Origin: Paramecium octaurelia | Lineage: Eukaryota > Ciliophora > Oligohymenophorea > Peniculida > Parameciidae | DNA length: 64,000 nt | Assembly (NCBI GenBank): GCA_905182995.1 | Contig: CAJJDP010000026.1 | Coordinates: forward strand, 310,909-374,908 | Direction of reading: 5' to 3' | Part shown: positions 36,146 to 47,850 of the stretch, piece after piece | Layout: each line of letters begins with the position of its first letter | Numbering within the stretch: the stretch's first letter is position 1 | Position numbers and translations under genes: made by a program | The notes under the pieces: generated by a model | Database searches by the model: none | Seen by the model: the letters and a program-made list of their open reading frames with translations, nothing else | Told to the model about the DNA's origin: nothing

Positions 36146-37858
36146 ATGGAATCAAAAAATCTTACCCAAACCATCAATCCCTTGTATTTACTTGCTTCAT
36201 TAGCTTTGGGTACAATCGGGGCTGCTGCTTTTAATGCCTTAAGAAAAGGGTCTTCTGAAACAGCTCAACATGTTTTTGAAGAGAGTATGTCTGCAAATGC
36301 ATCTGCTCCTTCATCTCCTAAAAAACCAATTAAAAAACATGCAATTAATAAGTTGATGGCAAAAAATGCAAATGAAAATGAATTAGTCAAAGAATTAAAA
36401 AATTTAGAAGAAATTACTTGTGAGATTGAAAGAGTTTCTAATCTTGCTTATGATCTCAAACTTTAAGTATTGCCTTTGAATGTAAATCCCATGCTTGGAA
36501 ATTCAAATTATAGAAGTGTGTTTGGTGGTGAAGGTTTCCTCCCTGAGACTGCTTTTGTTAATCACGATTGCTATATCCTTTGTAAAATTATCTCATAAAT
36601 TTAGAACACCCTAACTTTGGACCAAATGATTTATTATCAAGAACAAAGAGATGGCTTAGATCTGGTCCTAGAAAACATCTATTATTTAGTCCAGATGAAG
36701 TCAAAGCAGGCATTGTAGTCGTAGGTGGATTGTTACCTGGATTGAATGTCATAATCAGAGAATTAACAATGTGTTTGTTTTACAATTACAAAGTATAGAA
36801 CATATTTGGTGCCAAAAATGGATACAATGGAATCTACAATAATGATTGGATAAAATTAGATCCAAAAATAGTGAAAACTATTCATCATTAAGGAGGTTGC
36901 TTTTTGGGAACAGCCAGATCTAAATTTGATGGTGAAATGATAGTGGATGAGTTAGCTAAAAATGGAATTAATTAAGTTTATCTCATTGGTGGATTGGGTT
37001 GTATGAAGAGTGCAGAATAATTACATGAAATCATAAAAAGCAGAAATCTCAAAATTAGTATTGTAGTTATACCTAAAAGTATTGAAAATGAGATTCCAAT
37101 CATAGACAAATCATTTGGATTTGAAACTGCTATTGAAGTAATATTATTATTTAATCATTTAAAAGGAAGCTTAGAATCCTTTAAAAGCAGCTTATTAAGA
37201 AACTCATTCTAAAAAATATTCAGTTGGAATAGTAAGACTGTGGGGGTCACATACAGGATTTTTGGCATTGAATGCTTCCTTGGCTTTTAGAAGTGTAAAT
37301 ATATGTTTGGTTCCCGAATTTGAATTCGATGTCTATGGAGAAAAAGGATTGTTAGAATATGTGTATTAGAGACTTCAACACAAAGGAACATGTGTCATTG
37401 TAGTGGCTGAAGGATCTGCTGCTTCTTTGAGAGATTGCAAGATTAATGACAAAGGTAGAGATGCTTCTGGAAATGTCAAGTAAGGAGACATCGGATTGTT
37501 CTTGAAGAATGCTATTTTAGAGTTCACCAGAGAAAAAGGTTTAAATGCTGAAGTCAAATACATTGATCCTTAATATATGGTTAGAGCTGGTAAAGCTAAT
37601 TCATTAGATTCTAAACTATGCAGTTAATTGGCTTAAAATGCAATTCATGCTTCAATGGCTGGTTTCACTGGATTTGCAGTTGGTCATGTCAGCAATAAAA
37701 CATGTATGATTCCTTTGAATGAAATGAATTCAGGAAATTATGCCAATAGAATTACAGTAATTTTTATCTTATAAATTTAGCCATCAAATATATCATGGTA
37801 GAGATTGTTAGCAGGTACAGGGTAGCCATCATTCTTAAATAATGAATAAGATATTTGA
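36146..37858 (+). CDS. Phosphofructokinase-family protein with N-terminal membrane anchor and altered catalytic residues, 545 aa
   Basis: The sequence follows the PFK fold of the plant/protist type: [65 protein letters not shown] and [13 protein letters not shown]-like [19 protein letters not shown]. Catalytic positions differ from active enzymes: GGDGT is GGLGC, PKTIDND is PKSIENE, and the GR of MGRDSGF is GS. Phosphoryl transfer is therefore doubtful. Residues 13-35 ([20 protein letters not shown]) are a membrane segment, unusual for a glycolytic enzyme, followed by a Ser/Pro/Lys linker. Introns of 23, 28 and 24 nt leave exactly 546 codons ending at TGA 37856-37858. It may be a regulatory or structural paralogue of a real PFK. 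Confidence 0.88.
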
Positions 37859-38170
37859 TAAAAACATAATAAAATCAAAAATTCATAAGAAAATAATTAT
37901 GCCCTACAAGTCATCAATTGTTATTCTAAATTGTTTAGTCATATATTTTTTTATTTATCCAATACACTTTCACCATCTCAGCCTATTATTAAATACTCCA
38001 AATTATGAACTATTTAACAATAATAAGATCGTTCTGATTTGAGTAATCATTTTTTAGCAGATAGATTTTATTATTATTAGTCTTAAATCTATACCAAGAA
38101 ACAATGATTAATAATTATCAATTATAATAATAAATCATCCAAAAATTAATACAAATATTGTATCAATTAT
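37859..38170. other. AT-rich convergent intergenic region
   Basis: Lies between the stop codons of the PFK-like and histidine kinase genes. A short plus-strand frame of 66 codons starting at 37842 overlaps the end of the PFK-like gene and has no protein-like features. Nothing else is seen. Confidence 0.5.
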
Positions 38171-40595
38171 TCAATGAAACTTTTTAATTATCTAAATTAA
38201 TTAATTTTCATTAATTGGTTTAACTAAGAAATCAGACATTCCACTACTAATACACTTCTCATTTTCTTATTGATCTGAATAACCACTGCATCCGATAATT
38301 ATATAATTGGGATAGCCACTTAAAATTCTCTTGGTGGTTTCTTAACCATTCAAAAATGGCATCTCTATATCCATAAATACAATTTTGTATCCTTAACAGG
38401 AATTACTGCACTTCTTATTTTTAATTTTTTCAATGCATTCCAACCCTGATAATGCTGAATCAACATCAAACTCATTCTAAAATAAATACTTTTTGTTTTT
38501 TTATAATTATTAGAATAATCTTTTCATTGCAAATATATTAAAACAGTCATCATCTACTATTAAATAATGTAAACATATTTATTAAGTTGACCAATCTTCC
38601 TTGATATGAGAATGTATATATTTAAAACTTGCTATTTCTTCTACCTCTTAAATTTATATTGAAATTTCAGGAACCTTGAAACTAGAGACCTTCTTTCTAA
38701 GCGGTTACTCCAAAGGTAGATCAAAATAAAAATTTGAGTAATGATTGTCTCTTTAATTACTTGATACAAGATTCAATCCTGTAGACCCTATAGTCTATGC
38801 TATTTGATTACTTATCACTAAGCCCAACCCTACACCTTATTAATTTAATTTTTTGCTTTCTTCTGAATTTACTTTTTAAAATGCCTTAAACAATGTCATC
38901 TAATCTTCTTCTGAGATTCCAATTCCTTCATCCATAACTCCTATCCTTAAAAAATTTGAATTAACCTTTGAAACATTGATGATAATCTTCCCATTTTAAG
39001 TAAATTTGAATGCATTACTTAACAAATTGATAATTATTTGTTTAATTCTACTTCTATCAGAAAATACTATTTTTGGGATTTAACTGGCAAGATTAAATTT
39101 TAATTACACTTTTTTCATCTTAGCCTTCAATTCGAACATTTTCATGCATTCTTGAATCAATGTTTCTAAATTGAAAGGTACTTTGTCAATTCTAAATTTC
39201 CCATTTTTTATTTATGCTAAATCCAATAAGTCATTAGATAAATTAAGGATATAACTTGAATTATCTAAGGCCACTTATAATTACTCAGTCAGATCATTAT
39301 TATCCTGAATTGTCTAATCATTCATAACACATTCCAGCATTTAAATGATACAATTCAAAGGGGATCTATATTCATGACTAACAAAAGCTAGCATCTTAGA
39401 TTTCTATTTATCATACTCCTTTAGATATCTTATTTTTTATCTATGAGTTACATCTCGACAGACGATAATGATATTATTTTTATTAAGTGTCAAAGTCAAT
39501 TCGATTAATTAATAATTTTCAGTATTAATCTAGGTTTATGAAGCCTGGAATATTTAATTTGTTGTAGTTGAAAATCTCTGTTATAAGTTAGCTTATACAA
39601 CTAAACACCCACAATTAGTCGATTTAAAGAGCATTTCCAATGCTTATCTAAATTAGTATTTGTGTAACTGATCATTTAATGAGTCTTGATTTGAACTTTT
39701 ATGTTATGATGTAAATTAATCTTTTATTTCAATTTGTTTCAAACAATAATATGAAGGTCTGTTTTACAATTAGGATGTAAATTATAATCCATCTGCATGA
39801 TCGGAGGTAGTAAATATGGTAAGACCCTCTAGTAAATTCATAATTTCAGATTCTGTTTCTTTTCCAAAAATAGCTTTGGTTGCGTAATTAAAGTATTTAA
39901 GTGAATAAGGGAAATTTGGATTTTCAGATTCTGTTCCCAATATAATCAATCCCTCATTTAGATATTGTAAACAGTGATAGGTTGTTTCTAATATAGTTGT
40001 GTCACTGAATGTTGCTTCTCTTAGACATGCTGAATTGAGATTCTAATCCAAGTCAAATTAGGATGCATTCTTATTAAATTTTAGATTGTCAGGTTTGTTT
40101 GTGTTGCTTATTTCTGTAAGTAGTACATTGACCTAGGATTGATGAGGCTTAAAAGAGATAGTACAACAATATAATGATATAGATAAACTTATCAATAGCT
40201 GAGGATGTTCAAGGTTGAATTGGATGTAGACGTAGGAATAAATAATCAGAAATAGTGACACAATTAATGGTAGGATTATGATTGGAGATCTCTTGGTTAG
40301 TTTTAAGTCAAGAAACAATTCCTTTGTTAAAAGTTGTGAGATAATGAATTGTGAAAAGGGTATCGTGGATATATTTGAAACATTCATCAAAATTAAACAA
40401 AGTTAATCCAATTGAAGACAAATAATAGTTCCTTGCACCACAAACTTATGATGTTAAATTTGGAGTATCAAAAATACAATTGTTATGGTAGTAGTAACAA
40501 TCAAAGTTATCATATTGAGTAAGTTGGAACTTATCAAATAGAAATATATTGAATATGAGACTATCATTAAGTGCATGATATTTGCCATAAGACAT
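38171..40595 (-). CDS. Hybrid histidine kinase with response-regulator receiver domain, 799 aa
   Basis: Two-component phosphorelay protein. The N-terminal 150 residues include a hydrophobic region (SPIIILPLIVSLFLIIYSYV) and probably anchor it in a membrane. A middle sensor-like region of about 230 residues follows. The H box reads FVSHEYRSPLN with the phospho-accepting His, the N box RIKQIIINLLSNAFKFT, the G1 box DEGIGISEED and the G2 region QGVGLGLVISNQIA. The C-terminal receiver domain has the acidic pocket LIVDDDCFN, the phospho-acceptor Asp in VFMDIEMPFLNG, a Ser in GCSGYSD and the Lys in DFLVKPI. All key residues are present, so it should be active. One 25-nt intron near 40310 leaves exactly 800 codons from ATG 40595 to TGA 38171-38173. 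The signal it senses is unknown. Confidence 0.92.
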
Positions 40596-40679
40596 TTTTG
40601 ATTTAACATTTTTTATTAAAATTACACATTAAATGATCATTTCAATTTTCTGTTTTTTATAATACACATTTAAATCACA

Positions 40680-41627
40680 TCAGAAGATTGTACACAAACA
40701 TTCTTGACTTCTAAGATTTTTGTTCATAATCTGATGTTAATCACAATTTTTCTAAGGGGATTGCTGACTTGTAATATCAGTGTCTTGAGAGTAACTAGTT
40801 TGCTTATTCTCTTTATCTATTTCTAACATCTACAAATAACTAATATAATTTATTTTTATTTACAAATCTTTTGTTTCAAATGAATTTATTTGCTTTACAA
40901 TAATAAGTTATTTCTTTAATAGAACATTTGCTTTCGTAATAGCAGTGCAATAACTCACTAAATTTTGAAGTTAATCGTCCTCAATAACAGTTTCAATTTA
41001 TTTTCTGATTCTTTCAAATTATTCACTTAATTAAAGTCGATTATGCATTAATTCACTTTCTAAACAATTTAGTTCAAATTTAAAATCTTCCGCAATTTAC
41101 AATAAGCTAATTTACTTTGTTATAGCCTCTCTTTCCTGTTTTAATTCTACATTCTGACATAATTTTGAATGGCAACTCTTTAGTTCTATCAAATTGCATT
41201 TGAAATAATTACTACAATCTAAATTTCTTATAAATACATCTATTAAAGGTATGACTCTTTGTTATTTTTGAATCTGGGAGGCAATTAAGCAATTACACAA
41301 GATGGAGATTAATGACCTTAAACTTATTTGTTTAGAGTTTCCTGCAAGCTTTTTTTAATCTTTCTGATCTGAAGAAATGAGGAATACAAATACTTGCTAT
41401 TATTTTTCGTATAAATAGGATTTCAACTATTCTTGCTTTTCTTTGGTAAAGAAGTCATCCATTTCCAATTTAATATTACATGTTGTCTAATATGATTATT
41501 ATCATACTTAGAGTTTCTCAAAAATTACTCCTAATTGTTATTTCTCTGAATCATCCTTCCATTATGTTGATAGAATGTAGTTAAATAAATCCTGTTAAGT
41601 TTGGAGAGCCAATTCAAATTTATTCAT
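40680..41627 (-). CDS. Unknown helical protein, 308 aa
   Basis: From ATG 41627 (MNKFELALQTQQDLFNYILS) to TGA 40680-40682. A 21-nt intron (GTATGATAATAATCATATTAG) leaves exactly 309 codons; an optional 24-nt intron near the 3' end would also keep frame. The protein is mostly helical, with Cys-rich spots (SILCNCLIASQ, LDCSNYFKC, SCHSKLCQNVELKQ) followed by a coiled-coil segment of about 70 residues and a polar tail. The Cys positions are not a standard zinc-finger spacing. No family recognised. It lies between the histidine kinase and another coiled-coil gene on the same strand. Confidence 0.65.
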
Positions 41628-41762
41628 AAACGATGAGAAATATCCAAAAAGAATTTATCTAATAATCACATAAGTATTATTAATATCAATTTGTATGGAT
41701 TGGCTAACTGATAAAAAATGAGTTCAATTCTCTATCCAACTTCTCTCTTTCTTATTTCAGAT

Positions 41763-42983
41763 TCAATCTTAATTTCCTAATTCCTTATTTAAATTATATT
41801 ACATCAAAACTTAATATTGTCTTTCTTTTTCCGATTTTCTTCTTGGTTTTTTATAGTTAGGAGAGTCAATAATTTTTGGTTCAGGCAACGTAACCTGCAT
41901 AGATGATTCATTGATATTAGTACAAATCGATTATTCCTCTTTCAGATTCCTTTTAGAAGTAATAACTTTTTCTTCATAAGTTTGGGTTTATTCCTCAGAG
42001 TAAGGTACTTCATAAACCTCAACCTCAACATCATTATTGGCTTACTCATCGTGCTCAGTAATAATAATTTTTGGTATGGATGTAGATTTATTGAGTATTC
42101 TTTTTTGTCTTTCTTGTTCTTATAACTTTTTCTAAGATTTTTCAATAGACTCCTGTCTTTTCTTGTTTCGTTTAAATTTAACTAATTCTAATTTGTTTCT
42201 TCTCACTATCTTTATCCTCTCTTTTTCCTTAGTCTCAATATACTTTTCCTTTTTGATTAGAAAATAATGATACGTAAACTTATTCCCTCTTGGACATGTT
42301 ATCCAAGGCTTCTTGAAAAGTATTTTCAGTTTTCTCCTATATAAGATTCTCTGCTTTCTGTTTGTAATTCAAATACTTGTAACTAAGACTTCTAAACTTT
42401 TATTTCTCAGACTCTCTTGTTATTTGAATATATTATTCGACCTTCTAAAATTTGTTATTCATCTATTCCAACAATTATTAATGTTCCTATTCTATTTTCT
42501 ATTTTATTATAACTATATTACCAATTAATGTTATTCCACTCTCTCCAAATAAATTTTTTGTTTCATAGATTTGTAGATTTGATTTTATCGAATCTACTCA
42601 GTTTATTCAGCATTCAGGATATTCAAACGATGTTCTCTATATACAAATTATATTTTACAGCTCAATTTCTTTCTTTACCAACTCGTTTTTCTATTTAATT
42701 ATCCCCAAAAATTGATGCTCCTGCATCTAATTATTCTTCCTCTATATGATTTTAGCTTTAATATTAAATTTGTGCGCTTTCTGTTTGATCTGCTACTTCT
42801 TCTCATTCTTGAATCCCTCTGCCTTCTTCAATGATTCGTTAAGAGATTAACTTTTTAACAATCTATTAGATTCTTCCGATTTCAAGCTGCTGTAAAATTT
42901 CTAAAGTAATCAAACTCTCTTACTCTAATCCTGTCCCTCTCCTGATTAAATGTGGTGTAATACAATTCATATTATTCGTGCAT
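41763..42983 (-). CDS. Lys/Gln-rich coiled-coil protein, 373 aa
   Basis: From ATG 42983 (MHEQYELYYTTFNQERDRIR) to TGA 41763-41765. Four introns of 23, 22, 23 and 31 nt leave exactly 374 codons. Residues 1-260 form an almost continuous basic coiled coil (KKAEGFKNEKKQQIKQKAHK; KEKERIKIVRRNK). Residues about 270-340 are acidic (EHDEQANNDVEVEVYEVPYS) and the C terminus is Lys/Arg/Gln-rich. No membrane or catalytic features. The composition fits a cytoskeletal or basal-body protein, but no family can be named. Confidence 0.7.
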
Positions 42984-43011
42984 AATATTTATTTATTAAT
43001 ATTATTTATAA

Positions 43012-43295
43012 TCATCTCAAAACCAACTGATTGAATAGGTATCTAGTTTCCTATAATTATTGGAACTATTTAAATATTTCTTCCAATTTTCCATTTATCA
43101 AAATTTCATACCTTAAATTACAGAAATCTATAATAATAAATCTATTATAAGCGATTACTGTTATATTTTTAATAGACCTAGCAATAATAGTCCTCATTCT
43201 AAATATTAAATACCAGCATCTTCATACTGAAATACCTGTTTTTTCTGAAGTTTGGACTATCCTTCACCCCAAAGATTATGAGGATCTTATTTCAT
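43012..43295 (-). CDS. Very small unknown protein, 84 aa
   Basis: From ATG 43295 (MKQDPHNLWGEGQSKLQKKQ) to TGA 43012-43014. A 29-nt intron joins QVFQ to MRTIIARSIKNITVIAYNRF and leaves exactly 85 codons. The second exon has an alternating hydrophobic pattern (TVIAYNRFIIIDFCNLRYEI) that suggests a small beta-rich domain, then a helical end. No family recognised. The evidence is the restored frame and the composition only. Confidence 0.45.
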
Positions 43296-43985
43296 ATATA
43301 AATTATGGTTTCTTCAATAAAATGATTGAATTTAGTATTTTGAAGTCTTATAATCTGATTTTCGTTTATATCTATTTTTTATACAAACAGTAAAGTATTA
43401 CTTAGTGTTTTAAGTACAAAAAGATAAAAGTAAAAATTTATTTTTATTCTTAAAATTATTTCAATAATGTTAGTATTGAAATATGAATTGAACTAGAATT
43501 ATCCTAATTCCTGATATTATTTGATAATTTATATCTGAATTTTGATCATATATTTACTCTTTAAATTTTGAAGACGGTTATAAATCATATTCAAAATATT
43601 AATATTAGTTTCTATCTTTCTTAAAGCAACTTTTTTATTTTTAATTTTAATTTTCTATCTTGATATTAAGATGTGCTCATTTAAATTATTGAAATAGCTT
43701 ACTAAATTTTGTTACATTTATTTTCTTTATTTTTCGAATTGTAATTTGCCTTATGAAAATCTTTAGAATTCAAATTGTAAATATTTTTTATCATTATTTT
43801 CTTCTTAGATTTTCACATTTACATATTTTTAATTCCTAATTTATTTTCTAATTCTATTATTTATTTCATAATCAACATTCCAAATCGACTTATGGGCAAA
43901 TAAAGTCAATTTAAATGCAAATCTTCTGGAGAGCTTTATAATATCATAACATTAAGTGACATACAATGCAGATGCAATAAGATAA
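43296..43985. other. AT-rich intergenic region
   Basis: Nearly 700 bp between two minus-strand genes. Minus-strand frames here are Lys/Asn-rich and broken by TGA. A stretch around 43560-43770 reads as a charged, coiled-coil-like peptide without a start. I take it as chance or a decayed gene; no RNA gene or repeat seen. Confidence 0.45.
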
Positions 43986-44912
43986 TCATTAACTGAAGCA
44001 ATGCTTTTATAAATTGGAATTCCAATTTTCAGGAATTCCAAAATTTTATATTTTTTCCTCAATTATTTTAATCCATGATTTAACTAATACTATTACTAAA
44101 TTATTATTATTTAAATTATTTTTTATTATCATTTTGTGAAACATACCTGTAATTTAATGAAGTAAATTAATAATATATACTTTTAATTATTAAATATAAA
44201 ACTCTATAATATTCATTTTGAGATACTATATCAATATTTTAAAAGAGAATTCCTTACAATAGTCATATTGGATAAATGGCAGCTCTTCTATTATATCTTG
44301 GAGTTATAGATGTAACTAACTGAATCCTTCTTTATGAAATTGTTTCTATTATTATGTATACTTAAAATACCCCAAAATTCTAAACAATGATAAAAATTCT
44401 TCTACATGAGTAAATCTTGTAATGTGTGCTACATTTCTAAGTCTATTTTTAAGTCTAATCATTAACTTAAGGAATTCTTCTCCACCCTATTCTCCTAAAG
44501 TCTCAAAAACCAAAGTGCGCTAACGACAGGCATAGGACACCATAGCTTTGGCATAATTTTTTTGGATATTTGTAGATTTAACTAAGAAGTTAGGCGTCTT
44601 AATTTTCTTGGTTAGATTGAGCTTAATTGATTTGGGTCTAGCTGGTTAATCTCTAGAATCTTCATTGCTGCTATCAGAATCTAGTTGACTCTCGGTTTCA
44701 GATATAGTTTTTAGTTTTTGCTCATCCTGTGGTTTGTTCAATTCGATAGATATATCATTTGTTTAAGTAGTATTATGTTTAACTTAATTTGGATGATTAA
44801 TTATCTATGTATTAGTGAATGCTATTGGTGCTGGCATTACAAAATACTAGAACCCATATGGGTAATAGAATGGTTATTGTACATAATATCCATTAATGTT
44901 TGTATTTAGCAT
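43986..44912 (-). CDS. Unknown protein, 308 aa, with Pro/Tyr-rich N terminus
   Basis: An uninterrupted frame of 309 codons from ATG 44912 (MLNTNINGYYVQQPFYYPYG) to TGA 43986-43988. The first 40 residues are Tyr/Pro/Gln/Asn-rich, as in low-complexity RNA-binding or transcription factors. An acidic Ser-rich segment (SETESQLDSDSSNEDSRD) leads to a basic stretch (SIKLNLTKKIKTP). The rest is helical (EEFLKLMIRLKNRLRNVAHI; FLSLFRILGYFKY). The last 90 residues may contain unplaced introns whose lengths are multiples of three, since their composition drifts. No family recognised. Confidence 0.6.
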
Positions 44913-45184
44913 CAATTATTATAAATAAATAAACACAACCGTACGACTTTATTATATTATTCATTGATTCGGTTTATTCGCTTAGAAATTAATTAATAAT
45001 GTTTTTTTGATTTTTTTTGAATAAAGACTTAATTGAAATTTATATATATAATATTTATAATCATTCAACTTGGATACTGTTTAATGGAGATGAAGTAAGA
45101 GTTTATTCATTGATAAGGAATGAAAGATTGAAAATAAGAGAAAATCTGATAAAATAATTTTGTGATAAATTTAATATAATTTAT

Positions 45185-47268
45185 ATGAAATTCTATATTA
45201 TTGCATTTCTGATAATTGCTTCTTTTGGAGTAGATATCGATAAGAATACATTTTCGAATTACAGAGAAGTGAAGATGCAGCATTTACATATTGAATGGTT
45301 ATTAAACTTAAGAACAAAGATTATTGACGGATCGGCTGAATATACATTTAAAGTGACAACAGCAGAACTTAAAGAAGTATTAAATTTTCAAGTATGAGGT
45401 TCATCTGGATATATATTAAATGGAAATTAAGTATGCTTATTATCCAAACGTGGGAAAAGTTTTGGATTGGCATGTAGAATCGGATCCAAAATAAAGTCTG
45501 GTTTAGGGAGACAAACTCATAATTAAATTAGGATAATCATACAAATATGGAGATATCTTTTAATTGAGAATTAAATACTAAATAGGAGAGGCAGCAAGAG
45601 CGTTGAGTTTCTTGAGCGTTGATTAAACTGATGATAAAAGTATGAGTACTAATTTATAAGATAGAGGCCCCTTACTTATTTTCTTAGTGCGAGGCCAACA
45701 ATTGCAGATCTATGATACCATTACAAGACACTCCAAGCATTAAATTTACTTATTCAGCAACTGTGCTTACTTAAGATTCTTAAATTAATGTATTTATGAG
45801 TGGACTTCCTGTTGAGAATAACAAGTTTGCATTGATGGAGTAGTATAATATGAATGGAATTGCAAAAATATTCCAATTTGAATTAAAAATCAAAATCCCT
45901 GCATATTTAATTGCAATAGTAGCAGGAACAGTCTAAGAAAAAGCAACAGGTTAAAGGACATCAGTAATATCTGAAGCCAAAAATATTGATATTTATCAAA
46001 AGGAATTGGAAGACTTAGACAAGTATGTTAAATACTTAGAAGACTATATTGGTGAATATAAATGGGGATTTTATAAAATAGTGATATTACCAGCCTCATT
46101 TCCATTTGGTGGTATGGAAAATCCATTGTTAACTTTTGCAAATCCATCCATCATTGTTGGAGATAAGAGTGGTGTCAGTGTTGCTATACATGAAATAGCT
46201 CATTCATGGTTTGGTAATACTGTAACATGTAACAATTGGTCTAATATGTGGATCAATGAAGGATTCTGCGTCTTCTTGGAAAGAAAAGGCTTATTACAAT
46301 TGTTTGGAGAAATTGATTATGTTTATGTTAACTCTTAAGTTGGAACAAAAGAGATGAATGCTTTGATTAAAGAATTCAATACTAGTACTGATCCTGTCGT
46401 GAAATCATATGCTAGTCTACATCCAATAACTGAGGACCACAATGCAGATGACAGTTTTAGTGTAAATTATTCACCTAAATTAGACCATCCCATATGAGAG
46501 AGGATATTAATTGCTTTTCTATTTAGAATCTATAATTTCAGAAACTAAATTTCAATAATTATTAAAAGATTGGCTTAGATAAAACGAATATTAAAGTGCA
46601 GATGAAAATGACTTTTACAACTTTATGATTACCTGGATTTAATCTAACTTTACAATTGAATAATTTTTGGCTGTGAAACAATAAATTGATTCTGTCTATA
46701 CTAAATGGGTATATGAGACAGGTAAGCCATCTAAATTATTCTTTAGGTGCTCTTCCTGTAAAATAGGGTTTTGGTAATCATGCTTCAACTTAAGCAACAG
46801 ATTTGGCAGAGGAATGGCTTTCATCAAGACCTGGAGAACAACCTTAGGGTTATGAGATCTTTGATCAATTCAAATCAAACCAAAAATAATTATTTTTGTC
46901 TTATATGCTAGAAAAATACATCAATATGAATACTATAACTATGAAACAATTGGATTTAAGTTATAATCTTAGTGAGAATAAAGACGCAGAATTATTATTT
47001 AGATGGTACACATTATCTATACAAACCAAATACGCTACAACTAACACTAATCTTAATTAAATTAGAAGCTTTGTTGGCAAAATTGGTAGAATGAAAATGA
47101 TCAACCCTATTTATAAGGCTTTAGATAAGTATACTATTATAAAATTCTAGGAATACTGCTCAAACTTGGTATAATGAAAACAAAAATTTTTATCATCCTT
47201 TAGCCAGACAATCAATTGAAAATATTATCAAAAGCAAAGGCCAATAAATTAATGTTGAATTATTATGA
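45185..47268 (+). CDS. M1 family zinc aminopeptidase, leukotriene A4 hydrolase-like, 655 aa
   Basis: Metallopeptidase removing N-terminal residues from peptides. The signal-like N terminus is MKFYIIAFLIIASFGVD. The beta-sheet domain contains KYAYYPNVGKVLDWHVES and CRSMIPLQDTPSIKFTYSA. The exopeptidase motif reads FPFGGMENPLLTFA, the zinc site IHEIAHSWFGNTVTCNNW with NEGFCVF (HExxH...E), and the C-terminal helical domain ends FYHPLARQSIENIIKS. Five introns (22, 25, 22, 25 and 22 nt) leave exactly 656 codons ending at TGA 47266-47268. All zinc ligands and the GxMEN residues are present, so it should be active. LTA4H orthologues are usually cytosolic; a signal peptide suggests a secreted or vacuolar form here. 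Epoxide hydrolase activity cannot be judged. Confidence 0.93.
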
Positions 47269-47469
47269 ATCAGTTAATCTATTGATGTATGAATTAATAT
47301 ATAATATACTACCTAATTACAATAGATAGTGGATATCTATATTCAAATCAAACGATTCTGAAATTGCAATTACTTTCGATCGGAACTATCCATATATTCT
47401 AAATCCATAATGCATTTATAATAATTTATTTGGTTACACTTAAATAAAGAAGTCTCGTAATTTATTTAT

Positions 47470-47850
47470 ATAAATACTAAAATCCAAAATTAAAGTCTTC
47501 TGATTTATGAGTATATTTCTAAAATTCTTTTTCTATTAAAGTGGAATGAAAATTTAAACACTAAAATCCAAAATAAAAATCTCCTGATTTTATGATAACT
47601 ATTTCTAATTCTATTAAAATGAATTAAAAAATCAATACTAAAATCTAAAATTAAAGTCTTCTAATTTTATGATAACTATATTCTATTATTCAATTATCGC
47701 GAAATAAATAATTAAATACTCAAATTTAAAATTAAATTCTCCTGATTATATGATAACTATTTTTTTATATTTCTATTAGAGTGGAATGAAAAATTAAATT
47801 TTAAAATCTAAAATTTGATTCTCCTTAAAAAAGAATCTAATTCTATTAAA
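47470..47850. repeat. Degenerate tandem repeat, about five copies of an 81-bp unit
   Basis: A unit beginning CTAAAATCCAAAATTAAAGT, followed by a CTCCTGATTTTATGATAACT-like block and a TCTATTAAAGTGGAATGAAA-like block, recurs about every 77-84 bp. Copy starts lie near 47477, 47561, 47638, 47719 and 47800. Copies are diverged by point changes and small indels, and the last is truncated. No reading frame is maintained across copies. Confidence 0.75.

Noticed and set aside
43540-43780. Charged Lys/Asn-rich minus-strand frame
   Set aside because: No start, broken by TGA, and the composition is what AT-rich DNA gives by chance when TAA and TAG are sense.
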